Below, in pieces: positions 30,698 through 38,409 of a stretch of DNA of 64,000 bases. Both the position numbers and the translations under genes were made by a program. Below the pieces are notes generated by a model. It had not been told where the DNA came from, did not search any database, and saw nothing but the letters and a program-made list of their open reading frames with translations. This DNA is from DATBVX01 sp035263105 (lineage in GTDB: Bacteria; Pseudomonadota; Gammaproteobacteria; Steroidobacterales; Steroidobacteraceae), in NCBI GenBank assembly GCA_035263105.1, contig DATFRO010000064.1, positions 1 through 64,000 of the forward strand. Reading direction: 5' to 3'. Within the stretch, counting starts at the first letter, position 1; every line of letters starts with the position of its first letter.

Positions 30698-31792
30698 ATG
30701 CCTCGCATCGACGCGTTTCTCAAGCTCGGCCTCGCGCAGAACTGCTCCGACGTACACCTCGCGGTGGGAGTGCCGCCGATGCTGCGCATGAACGGCGACC
30801 TGATGCCGATCAAGTTCCGCAACCTCGGCGACACCGAGCTCGAAGGTTACGTCACCGAGATCCTCACCAAGACCCAGCTGGAGCACTTCCGCCAGGGTCA
30901 GGACATCGACTTCTCCTACGTGTCCGAGGACGGCGGACGCTTTCGCGTGAACGTGTTCCGCAAGGAGACCGGGGTGGGCGCGACGTTCCGCTCCATTCCG
31001 AGCGAGATCCCGAGCCTCGAGCGCCTCGCGCTGCCGCCGATCGTCAAGAAACTCTGCGACTATCACCAGGGCATGATCCTGGTGACGGGATCGACGGGCA
31101 CCGGCAAGTCGACCACGCTCGCGGCGATGATCGACCTGCTCAACCAGAGCCGCCGGCTCAACATCGTCAGCCTCGAGGACCCGATCGAATTCGTTCATCG
31201 CAGCAAGAACAGCCAGGTCATCCAGCGCGAGCTCAACACGCACCTGCCGAGCTTCGCCGAAGGGGTGCGCGCCGCCATGCGCGAGGACCCGGACGTGATC
31301 CTGGTGGGCGAGTTGCGCGACGCCGAAACCATCTCGATGGCGATGACGGCCGCGGAAACCGGGCACCTGGTGCTCGGGACTCTGCACACCACCAGCGCGG
31401 TGAAGACCATCGATCGCATCATCGATGCGCTGCCCGTCGATGAGCGTGAACAGACCAAGAGCTTTCTCGCGCAGAGCTTGATCGCCGTGATCACGCAGGT
31501 GCTGGTGAAGACCGCGGACGGCCGCGGGCGCCGCGCGGTCTGCGAAGTGCTGGTCATGACCAAGGCGATCGCCAAGCTGGTGATGACCGACCAGACGCAC
31601 CAGGTTCCGAGCCAGCTGCAAACCGGCAAGGAGTACGGCATGCAGCTCATGGACATGGCGCTGCTCAACGCGATCAAGGCCAAGGAGATCGATCCGGACG
31701 ACGCCTTCGCGTACGCGAGCGACAAGCGGCAGTTCCAGAACTTCGTCACCGACACGAGCATCCTGCCGAAGCTCGACCTCGCTGCGAGCTAG
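30698..31792 (+). CDS. pilT: PilT-family type IV pilus retraction ATPase
   Basis: A 364-residue hexameric secretion ATPase family protein. Walker A reads GSTGTGKST instead of the usual GPTGSGKST; the Asp box is IVSLEDPIEFVH, Walker B is VILVGELRDAET and the His box is LGTLHTTSAVKTIDRII. The C-terminal retraction motif AIRNLI is degenerate (AIAKLV). The N-terminal PAS-like domain includes NCSDVHLAVGVPPMLRMNG. It could be PilT or a PilU-like paralogue; without the other pilus genes the assignment rests on sequence alone. It follows the kinase gene and precedes a second PilT-like gene. Confidence 0.9.
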   Translation: MPRIDAFLKLGLAQNCSDVHLAVGVPPMLRMNGDLMPIKFRNLGDTELEGYVTEILTKTQLEHFRQGQDIDFSYVSEDGGRFRVNVFRKETGVGATFRSIPSEIPSLERLALPPIVKKLCDYHQGMILVTGSTGTGKSTTLAAMIDLLNQSRRLNIVSLEDPIEFVHRSKNSQVIQRELNTHLPSFAEGVRAAMREDPDVILVGELRDAETISMAMTAAETGHLVLGTLHTTSAVKTIDRIIDALPVDEREQTKSFLAQSLIAVITQVLVKTADGRGRRAVCEVLVMTKAIAKLVMTDQTHQVPSQLQTGKEYGMQLMDMALLNAIKAKEIDPDDAFAYASDKRQFQNFVTDTSILPKLDLAAS

Positions 31793-31813
31793 AGGCCAGG
31801 GCTCGAACCCGCC

Positions 31814-32875
31814 GTGGCGCGCATCGACGAATACCTGACGGAGGTCCTCAACAAGAAGGGCTCCGACCTGCATTTCCTCGCCGGCGATCCGCCGCGCATC
31901 CGGCTGTACGGCGACCTGCTCCAGTTGCGCCCGGACCGGCTCGCGCCGGATTTCGTGCGCGAATCGCTCTACGAGATCATGCCGAAGAAGGCCACCGAGC
32001 GCTTCGAGTCGAAGGACGGCACCGACTTCGCCTATCACCTGCAGGGCGTCGCACGCTTTCGCGTCAACGTGATGCGCCACTTGAGCGGCATGGGCGCGGT
32101 CTTTCGCGCCATTCCCTCCCAGGCGCTCACGCTCGACCAGCTCAACATGCCCGACTCCGTCCGGAACCTGTGCCGCGTCATCAGCGGGCTGATCCTGGTC
32201 ACCGGCAAGACCGGCTCGGGAAAATCCACGACCCTGGCCGCGATGATCGACGACATCAACACGCGCATCAAAGGCCACATCCTCACCATCGAGGATCCGA
32301 TCGAGTTCGTCCACGATCGCAAGAGCTGCCTGATCAGCCAGCGCGAGATCGGTGTGCACGCGCCGACCTTCGCCGGTGCGCTGCACTCGGCCTTGCGTGA
32401 GGACCCCGACGTGGTGCTGGTGGGCGAGTTGCGCGACCTCGAGACCATGAGCATCGCGGTGACCGCCGCTGAAATGGGCATTCTCGTGATGGGCACGCTG
32501 CACACCAACGGCGCAGGCGCGACCGTCGACCGCATGGTCAACGCTTTTCCTGCCGACAAGCAGTCGCACGTGCGCACCATGCTCTCGACCTCGCTCCGTG
32601 GCGTGGTCTCGCAACAACTCCTGCAGCGCGCCGACAAGCAAGGGCGCGTGGCGGCGCTCGAGATCCTGGTGAATACGCCCGCCGTCGCCAACCTGATTCG
32701 CCAGGGCAAGCTCGACCAGCTCGAGAACACCATGCAAAGCGGCGCTGCACACGGCATGCGCACTATGGATACCGCTATCCAGGCGCTGCTCGACGAGCGC
32801 GTGATCACCGGGCGCGAGGCCTACAAGAAAGGCATCAACAAGGCCAAGTTCGAGGCCGTGAAAGAGGCGGGATAA
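31814..32875 (+). CDS. Second PilT/PilU-family ATPase
   Basis: A 353-residue paralogue of the preceding gene, starting at GTG 31814 only 21 bp after it. Walker A is GKTGSGKST, the Asp box is ILTIEDPIEFVHD, Walker B is VVLVGELRDLET and the His box is MGTLHTNGAGATVDRM. The C-terminal region reads AVANLIRQ, closer to the canonical AIRNLIR than its neighbour. The N-terminus KKGSDLHFLAGDPPRIRLYG is typical. Known pairs pilT-pilU drive twitching; here the pair is linked to a kinase and no pilin genes are visible within the window. Confidence 0.9.
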   Translation: MARIDEYLTEVLNKKGSDLHFLAGDPPRIRLYGDLLQLRPDRLAPDFVRESLYEIMPKKATERFESKDGTDFAYHLQGVARFRVNVMRHLSGMGAVFRAIPSQALTLDQLNMPDSVRNLCRVISGLILVTGKTGSGKSTTLAAMIDDINTRIKGHILTIEDPIEFVHDRKSCLISQREIGVHAPTFAGALHSALREDPDVVLVGELRDLETMSIAVTAAEMGILVMGTLHTNGAGATVDRMVNAFPADKQSHVRTMLSTSLRGVVSQQLLQRADKQGRVAALEILVNTPAVANLIRQGKLDQLENTMQSGAAHGMRTMDTAIQALLDERVITGREAYKKGINKAKFEAVKEAG

Positions 32876-32884
32876 GAGAGGCTT

Positions 32885-32974
32885 CGGACCTCAGGCCTTG
32901 GGCCTCGGGCTCAGAAGTTAGCCGTCTCTCTGATTCTTGTTCCGCCTGAGGCCTGAGGCCCGACGCCTGAGGCC
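32885..32974. repeat. Imperfect inverted repeat of CCTGAGG units between the PilT cluster and metG
   Basis: A GC-rich arm at about 32885-32914 pairs with a region at about 32943-32974 with roughly 18 of 22 positions matching. Each arm is built from short copies of CCTGAGGC or its complement. The loop (about 28 bases, T-rich) separates them. It looks like a long hairpin that could end or stabilise the pilT transcript, or a REP-like palindromic element. No T-run follows. Confidence 0.5.
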
Positions 32975-32983
32975 GTCTTGCGC

Positions 32984-33000
32984 GTGGCATAATTCCCGCC
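32984..33000 (+). promoter_or_regulatory. Extended -10 promoter candidate for metG
   Basis: GTGGCATAATTCCCGCC carries TGG-CATAAT, 24 bp before the metG ATG. It is almost the same as the element before the kinase gene. Confidence 0.55.
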
Positions 33001-33023
33001 CGTTCGTTCACTGTCGCTGCTCA

Positions 33024-35096
33024 ATGCCTGCTCGCCATCGCAAGCTGTTCGTCACCTCCGCGCTCCCGTACGCCAACGGTTCCTTCCACATCGGCCACAT
33101 CATGGAGTACATCCAGGTCGATATCTGGGTGCGGTTCCAGCGCATGTGCGGGCACGAGGTGCACTTCGTCTGCGCCGACGATGCGCACGGCGCACCGATC
33201 ATGCTCAAGGCCGAGGCGGAAGGGATCTCGCCGCAGGAGCTGGTGGCGCGTGTCGCGGCGGAGCGCCCGAAGTACCTCGAGGGCTTTCATCTCAGCTTCG
33301 ACAACTGGCACTCGACGGACTCACCGGAAAACACCGAGCTGTCGCAGGACGTCTACCGTCGCTTGCAGGCAGCCGGGCTGATCTACAGCAAGCCGGTGGA
33401 ACAGTTCTTCGATCCGGTCAAGGGCATGTTCCTGCCCGACCGCTACATCAAGGGCGAATGCCCGAACTGTCACTCGAAGGATCAATACGGCGACGCGTGC
33501 GAGGTGTGCAGCACCGTCTACACGCCAACGGAACTGATCGAGCCTTACTCGACCATCTCCGGCGCCAAGCCGGTGCTCAAGACCTCGGAGCACCTGTTCT
33601 TCAGGCTCTCAGACCCGAAGTGCGTCGCGTTCCTCAACGAGTGGCTCGGCTCCCCGGGGCGGCTGCAGACGCAGGTCGCCAACAAGGCGCGCGAATGGCT
33701 CGATGGACGCGACGACAAGGCGCTCGGCGACTGGGACATTTCGCGTGACGCGCCCTATTTCGGCATCCCGATCCCGGACCGTCCCGGCAAGTACTTCTAC
33801 GTCTGGCTGGACGCGCCGATCGGTTACCTGGCTTCGCTCAAGAACTATTTCGACAGCGGCAAGGCCGCGGCGCACGGCGAGCGGCGTTCCTTCACCGATT
33901 TCCTGGCGGCGCCCGACACCGAGCAGATCCACTTCATCGGCAAGGACATCATCTATTTCCACACGCTGTTCTGGCCCGCGATGCTCAAGTTCGCGGGCGC
34001 GCCATACCGCATCCCGGATCACGTGTACGTGCACGGCTTCATCACGGTGTCGGGCGAAAAGATGTCCAAATCGCGCGGCACCGGGCTGAGCCCGTTGCGC
34101 TACCTCGAGCTCGGCATGAACGCGGAGTGGCTGCGCTATTACATCGCCGCCAAGCTCAACGCCAACGTCGAGGACCTCGACTTCAATCCCGACGACTTCG
34201 TGGCGCGCGTGAACGCCGACCTGATCGGCAAGTACGTGAACATCGCGAGCCGTGCTGCTGGGTTCATCACCAAGCGCTTCGGCGGCAAGCTCCTGCCTCC
34301 CGACGACACGCGAACCGTCGCAACGACGAGGTGGGCCGAGCAGGCGCGCAGCGCGGAAGAACACATCCTCGAGGACTACGAGCAGCGTGAATTCGGGCGC
34401 GCAGCGCGGCGGGTGATGGAGCTTGCCGACCGCATGAACGAAGCCATCGACCAGGAGAAGCCCTGGGTGCTGGCCAAGGATCCGCGGCAGGAGCGGCGCC
34501 TGTGGGAAGTCTGCTCCGACTGCATCGACGCGTTTCGCAGGCTCACGCTGCTCCTCGCTCCCATTCTTCCCGAGACCGCGCGGCGCGCCGCCGTGATGCT
34601 CGGGCTGTCGTTGCCGCTGCGCTGGTCGCAACTGCGCGAGACACCGCCCCTCGAGATCCAACCGTACGAGCACCTCATGCAACGCGTAGACCCGAAGCAG
34701 ATCGATGCCTTGTTTGCCACGCCCTCCGGGCCGGCGCCCGCCGAACCCGGCGCTACGCCGGGCACGGCGGATCCGCTCATCTCCATCGAAGAGTTCGGCA
34801 AGATCGACCTGCGCGTGGCGCGGATCGTCGATGCGCAGGCGGTCGAGGGCGCGGACAAGCTCGTCAAGCTCACGGTCGATCTCGGCACCGGGACGCGCAC
34901 GGTTTTTGCCGGGATCAAGTCGGCTTACTCCGCCGAGAGCCTCAAGGGCCGCCAGGTCGTCGTGGTCGCGAACCTCACGCCGCGCAAGATGCGCTTCGGA
35001 ACCTCCGAAGGCATGGTCCTCGCCGCCGGCGATGGCTCGGGCATCTTCCTCGTTGCGCCGGACGCGGGTGCGCAGCCGGGGATGAAGGTCAAGTGA
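33024..35096 (+). CDS. metG: Methionyl-tRNA synthetase
   Basis: A 690-residue class Ia synthetase charging initiator and elongator tRNA-Met. The HIGH-type motif is in NGSFHIGHIMEY, the zinc knuckle is CPNCHSKDQYGDACEVC, KMSKS is in SGEKMSKSRGTG, and a C-terminal tRNA-binding OB domain (from IDLRVARIVDAQAVEG to the end) gives the dimeric long form. The ATG at 33024 gives the family N-terminus (KLFVTSALPYANG). It heads metG-rnfB-nth. Confidence 0.97.
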   Translation: MPARHRKLFVTSALPYANGSFHIGHIMEYIQVDIWVRFQRMCGHEVHFVCADDAHGAPIMLKAEAEGISPQELVARVAAERPKYLEGFHLSFDNWHSTDSPENTELSQDVYRRLQAAGLIYSKPVEQFFDPVKGMFLPDRYIKGECPNCHSKDQYGDACEVCSTVYTPTELIEPYSTISGAKPVLKTSEHLFFRLSDPKCVAFLNEWLGSPGRLQTQVANKAREWLDGRDDKALGDWDISRDAPYFGIPIPDRPGKYFYVWLDAPIGYLASLKNYFDSGKAAAHGERRSFTDFLAAPDTEQIHFIGKDIIYFHTLFWPAMLKFAGAPYRIPDHVYVHGFITVSGEKMSKSRGTGLSPLRYLELGMNAEWLRYYIAAKLNANVEDLDFNPDDFVARVNADLIGKYVNIASRAAGFITKRFGGKLLPPDDTRTVATTRWAEQARSAEEHILEDYEQREFGRAARRVMELADRMNEAIDQEKPWVLAKDPRQERRLWEVCSDCIDAFRRLTLLLAPILPETARRAAVMLGLSLPLRWSQLRETPPLEIQPYEHLMQRVDPKQIDALFATPSGPAPAEPGATPGTADPLISIEEFGKIDLRVARIVDAQAVEGADKLVKLTVDLGTGTRTVFAGIKSAYSAESLKGRQVVVVANLTPRKMRFGTSEGMVLAAGDGSGIFLVAPDAGAQPGMKVK

Positions 35097-35099
35097 GCC

Positions 35100-35693
35100 G
35101 TGAGCGCGCTCGCCGAGAGCATTGATGCCGTGCTCCCGCAGACGCAGTGCACTCGCTGCGGGTATCCGGCGTGCCGGCCCTATGCGGAAGCTGTCGCGAG
35201 CGGCGAGGCTGACATCAATCAATGTCCACCCGGCGGTACCGTCACGATTCGCGCACTCGCCGAGCTGCTGAATCGGCCCGAGAAGCCCCTCAATCCGCTC
35301 AACGGCCGCGAACAGGCGCCGCTCGTCGCCGTCATCGATGAGGCACGCTGCATCGGGTGCGCGAAATGCCTGCCCGCCTGCCCGGTCGACGCGATCGTCG
35401 GTGCGCAGCGCTTCATGCACACGGTGATCGCGGCGCAGTGCACCGGCTGCGAGCTGTGCCTGCCGCCCTGCCCCGTGGACTGCATCGCGCTGCATCCCGC
35501 GCACGACGTTGCGGGTAACACCATCGACGCACCCGCCACGCTCACGCAATTGCAGGCGCGCGGCGCTGAATTCCGCCAGCGTTACGAGTCGAGTGTCGCG
35601 CGTCGACGCCGTGAGAGCGAAGAGCGCCAGGCGCTGATCGCTGCCAAGAAGGGCCAGGCAGGCGAGTGGCGCAAGCCCGGCTCCGTTGCATGA
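35100..35693 (+). CDS. RnfB/RsxB-type ferredoxin, standalone
   Basis: A 197-residue iron-sulfur protein. The N-terminal CTRCGYPACRPYAEAVASGE...C binds one 4Fe-4S cluster (Fes domain), and two ferredoxin motifs follow: CIGCAKCLPACP and CTGCELCLPPCP. The N-terminal membrane helix normal in RnfB is missing, so it is likely soluble. In E. coli rsxABCDGE precedes nth; here only the B-like gene remains between metG and nth, with no A, C, D, G or E subunit in view. It starts at GTG 35100, 3 bp after metG, and overlaps nth as ATGA. The electron acceptor is unknown; supply of electrons to Nth or other Fe-S proteins is conjecture. Confidence 0.92.
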   Translation: MSALAESIDAVLPQTQCTRCGYPACRPYAEAVASGEADINQCPPGGTVTIRALAELLNRPEKPLNPLNGREQAPLVAVIDEARCIGCAKCLPACPVDAIVGAQRFMHTVIAAQCTGCELCLPPCPVDCIALHPAHDVAGNTIDAPATLTQLQARGAEFRQRYESSVARRRRESEERQALIAAKKGQAGEWRKPGSVA

Positions 35694-36355
35694 CGCCGCG
35701 CCGGCGCGCCGCAATCTTTGCGCGGCTCAAGGCCGCGACTCCCGAACCGCGCACCGAGCTCGAATACTCGAACCCGTTCGAACTGCTGGTCGCGGTCATG
35801 TTGTCGGCGCAGGCCACCGACAAGAGCGTCAATCGGGCGAGCGCGGAACTGTTTCGCGTCGCCCCGACGCCGCAGGCCATGCTCGATCTCGGGGTGCAGG
35901 GGCTGTCGCACTACATCAAGTCGATCGGGCTCTTCAACACCAAGGCGCGCAACATCATCGCGACCTCGCGCCTGCTGCTCGAGCAGTTCGAGGGCCGCGT
36001 GCCGGCGACTCGCGAAGCGCTCGAGAGCCTGCCGGGCGTGGGGCGCAAGACCGCGAACGTCGTGCTCAACGTCGCGTTCGGCCAACCGACGATGGCGGTC
36101 GACACTCATATCTTTCGCGTCGCCAATCGCACTGGCCTCGCGCCCGGCAAGACTCCGCTCGAAGTCGAGGAGCGCCTGCTGGAAACGGTGCCGGAAGAGT
36201 ACCTGCGCCACGCCCATCACTGGCTGATCCTGCATGGCCGCTACGTCTGCCTCGCGCGCAACCCGCGCTGCCCGCAGTGTGTGATCGCGGACCTGTGCGA
36301 ATACGATCACAAGACGAAACCCGCCCCTCGCGCGCAGGGTCGCAGGGCGAAGTAG
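35690..36355 (+). CDS. nth: Endonuclease III
   Basis: A 221-residue bifunctional DNA glycosylase/AP lyase that removes oxidised pyrimidines. The helix-hairpin-helix is LPGVGRKTANVVL with the catalytic lysine, the catalytic aspartate is in VDTHIFRV, and the C-terminal cluster ligands are C-x6-C-x2-C-x5-C (CLARNPRCPQCVIADLC). It is translationally coupled to the RnfB-like gene. Length is normal. Confidence 0.96.
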   Translation: MTPRRRAAIFARLKAATPEPRTELEYSNPFELLVAVMLSAQATDKSVNRASAELFRVAPTPQAMLDLGVQGLSHYIKSIGLFNTKARNIIATSRLLLEQFEGRVPATREALESLPGVGRKTANVVLNVAFGQPTMAVDTHIFRVANRTGLAPGKTPLEVEERLLETVPEEYLRHAHHWLILHGRYVCLARNPRCPQCVIADLCEYDHKTKPAPRAQGRRAK

Positions 36356-36367
36356 CATTCGATCACG

Positions 36368-36817
36368 ATGCCGTTCTTCCACCAGCAGAGCCGGGCAGAC
36401 CTGAGACGCGTCTACATAGAGGCGTGGCGCAAGTATCGCAGCGGCGAGCCGCTCGAGCCGCTCGAAGCCGAGATCGCCAGGCTCATCGCTCTGCATCCCG
36501 AATACCACGCGGTGCTCGAAGCGAGCACGGCCGCCGCTGAGGCCGAGTACTTCCCCGAGGCCGGAGCATCCAACCCGTTTCTGCACCTGGGACTGCATCT
36601 CGCCGTGCGCGAGCAGGTCAGCACCGACCGGCCCGCGGGAGTGCGCGCCATTCACACGGAGCTTGCGACACGACTCGGCTCGCCTCATGAGGCCGAGCAC
36701 CGCATGCTCGAAGTGCTGGGCGAGGTGTTATGGGAAGCGCAGCGCTCGGGCGTCGCTCCCGACGAGGAGCACTACCTGGAGCGTTTGCGCAGCGTGATGG
36801 GAACTACGCGCAGCTGA
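36368..36817 (+). CDS. DUF1841 protein
   Basis: A 149-residue soluble protein. The segment RRVYIEAWRKYRSGEPLEPLE and NPFLHLGLHLAVREQVSTDRP with HEAEHRMLEVLGEVLWEAQR define DUF1841. Several conserved histidines might bind metal; no function is known. It lies 12 bp after nth on the same strand and convergent with lexA. DUF1841 next to nth is a recurrent proteobacterial pairing as far as I know. Confidence 0.9.
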   Translation: MPFFHQQSRADLRRVYIEAWRKYRSGEPLEPLEAEIARLIALHPEYHAVLEASTAAAEAEYFPEAGASNPFLHLGLHLAVREQVSTDRPAGVRAIHTELATRLGSPHEAEHRMLEVLGEVLWEAQRSGVAPDEEHYLERLRSVMGTTRS

Positions 36818-36825
36818 GGCTGCGC

Positions 36826-37476
36826 TCAGGTTATCCGTCGATCGCCACGCGCGACGCCGCGCACGCTCCCGTCAACCCTGCGCACGATTCCGACCACGAT
36901 GCCCTCGATGATCATCGGCTGTGCCTTGAGGTCCACCCTGATCGGCTCGAAATCGGCGTTCTCCGGCAGCAGCCAGACGATGGAACCTTCCTGCCGGTAC
37001 CGTTTGACGGTCACTTCGTTTTCCAGCCGCGCCACCACGATCTGCCGGTTACGCACCTCGGCGGTGCGATGCACGGCGACCAGGTCGCCGTCGAAGATCC
37101 CGGCGTCGCGCATGCTCATCCCGCTCACCTTGAGCAGATAGTGCGGACGCGGCTGAAAGAGCTGCGGGTCGATCTGAAAGCGGCTCTCGATGTGTTCTTC
37201 GGCGAGGATCGGTCGTCCCGCCGCCACCCGGCCGATCAATGGCAGGCCAAGCTGTTCACGCATCGTGTCCTTGAGCTGGATGCCGCGCGATGCGCCGGGA
37301 ATCAGCGCGATGACGCCTTTGCGCTGCAAAGCGCGCAGGTGCTCTTCGGCTGCATTGGCCGACTTGAAGCCGAGCTCGCGAGCGATCTCGGCGCGCGTCG
37401 GCGGCATGCCGCTGTCGGCGATGTGGTCCTGGATCAGCCGCAGGATCTGTGTCTGGCGCGGAGTGAGGTCGGACAT
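36826..37476 (-). CDS. lexA: SOS repressor LexA
   Basis: A 216-residue repressor. An N-terminal winged helix (residues 1-70) precedes the S24 self-cleaving domain. Cleavage site is Ala86-Gly87 (VAAGRP), with catalytic Ser121 (SGMSMRDAG) and Lys158 (EVTVKRY). On RecA activation the protein cuts itself and SOS genes are released. A perfect operator lies in its own promoter, so it is autoregulated. The C-terminal tail after VGIVRRVDG is slightly extended. Confidence 0.97.
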   Translation of the reverse strand: MSDLTPRQTQILRLIQDHIADSGMPPTRAEIARELGFKSANAAEEHLRALQRKGVIALIPGASRGIQLKDTMREQLGLPLIGRVAAGRPILAEEHIESRFQIDPQLFQPRPHYLLKVSGMSMRDAGIFDGDLVAVHRTAEVRNRQIVVARLENEVTVKRYRQEGSIVWLLPENADFEPIRVDLKAQPMIIEGIVVGIVRRVDGSVRGVARGDRRIT

Positions 37477-37503
37477 GAGGAAAACCGCTGCAGAATCTCC
37501 GGG

Positions 37504-37519
37504 CTGTGATTATATACAG
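37504..37519. promoter_or_regulatory. LexA operator (SOS box) in the lexA promoter
   Basis: CTGTGATTATATACAG fits CTGT-N8-ACAG exactly. On the minus strand TATAAT (37509-37514) lies inside it, with TTGCGC at 37531-37536 as a -35 at 16 bp. LexA binding would block the lexA promoter, the classical autoregulation. Confidence 0.88.
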
Positions 37520-38019
37520 TTACGCGCCATGCGCAAATTCCAGTGCGGGACGACCATCGGACGCAGCGCGGCATCGATGCGCCCCTCTTCCCGTCCCAGC
37601 GTCCATCGTCCTTAGTGACGATTGCGTCGCTCCTCCCGTGAGGACACATTGCACGCGAGTCGAGGCCGTGCGCTCGTGGCAGCGACACGAGTGCCGCGAA
37701 TGTTGAAGCTCGATTGAGCGCGCAGTTGTGCGCGTGCGATGCGGAGCAAAGCAGTCGTCTGTTTGCTCCTGCACAGCATGCGCGGCACAGCAAGAACAGC
37801 GAGCGTCTCGTACACGCTTGGTTGTAGAAGTTGCGCGGCAAGTCAAGAGTTGTCGCTGCGGGCCGACAAGGGCGCGAGTACTATTGCATCCGGCGCGCAA
37901 ATCTGTTCATTTATGCGCCGTTCCGGTTCGGCTCGCGCGTGGGCTTCGGCCCGTGGTTTGAGCTGAAGTGTTGGACTTCGGGCTACCCGAGAATCTCACG
38001 AACGAAAAGGGGACTTACC
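37520..38019. other. 500-bp intergenic region between lexA and the Lpp-like gene
   Basis: No coding frame with convincing codon bias or family similarity is seen here on either strand. The stretch has lower GC than its neighbours and must hold the promoter of the downstream lipoprotein gene, but I could not find a consensus -35/-10 pair. A small RNA or a long leader is possible; no known RNA family is recognised. Confidence 0.5.
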
Positions 38020-38337
38020 ATGAAGAGTGCAATGATGCTGAAGGCTTCCACCGCCGTGCTGTGTCTCGGTTTGATGGCTGCATGCACAGACCTCAAGCCG
38101 ATCCAGGCACAGATCGACGAGCTGAAGTCACAAGTGGCCAAGGTCGGCGCAGATGCGACGTCGGCGAAGGATGCGGCGAGCTCCGCTTCCAGCGCGGCTT
38201 CGTCGGCCCAGTCAGCCGCGAACGGTGCGCAGAGCACTGCGAACCAGGCGTTGTCCGCAGCGCAGGCGAGCCAGTCCTGCTGTGATGCGACCAACGAGAA
38301 GATCGACCGCATGTTCAAGAAGTCGATGTCGAAGTAA
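38020..38337 (+). CDS. Alanine-zipper lipoprotein of Lpp/OprI type
   Basis: A 105-residue lipoprotein. Signal peptide ends in lipobox MAAC with lipidated Cys22. The mature 84 residues form an alanine/serine zipper (repeated SSAASSAQSAANGAQ units with heptad spacing) like the trimeric coiled coil of Braun lipoprotein, a double cysteine (SQSCC), and a C-terminal lysine (KKSMSK). A C-terminal lysine is what L,D-transpeptidases attach to peptidoglycan in Lpp. A good AAAAGGGGA ribosome site precedes the ATG, a strong terminator follows, and an L,D-transpeptidase gene converges on it. Confidence 0.9.
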   Translation: MKSAMMLKASTAVLCLGLMAACTDLKPIQAQIDELKSQVAKVGADATSAKDAASSASSAASSAQSAANGAQSTANQALSAAQASQSCCDATNEKIDRMFKKSMSK

Positions 38338-38358
38338 TCGACCTGACGGTCAGAAGAG

Positions 38359-38396
38359 GCGCCGCGGTGCTCGAGAGCCCGCGGCGCTTTCTTTTT
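38359..38396 (+). terminator. Rho-independent terminator after the Lpp-like gene
   Basis: GCGCCGCGG (38359-38367) pairs perfectly with CCGCGGCGC (38379-38387), followed by TTTCTTTTT. Placed 21 bp after the lipoprotein stop. Confidence 0.9.
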
Positions 38397-38409
38397 GCGG
38401 GGAAAGAAA

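Noticed and set aside
30512..32752. A 746-codon minus-strand open frame across both PilT genes
   Set aside because: Antisense to two well-supported ATPases; composition rich in H, R, D and E from reverse frames of high-GC genes; no recognisable domain.
38341..38400. A hairpin read as a two-way terminator for both the lipoprotein and the transpeptidase gene
   Set aside because: The T-run is only on the lipoprotein side; the other side lacks one, so only the plus-strand call is made.
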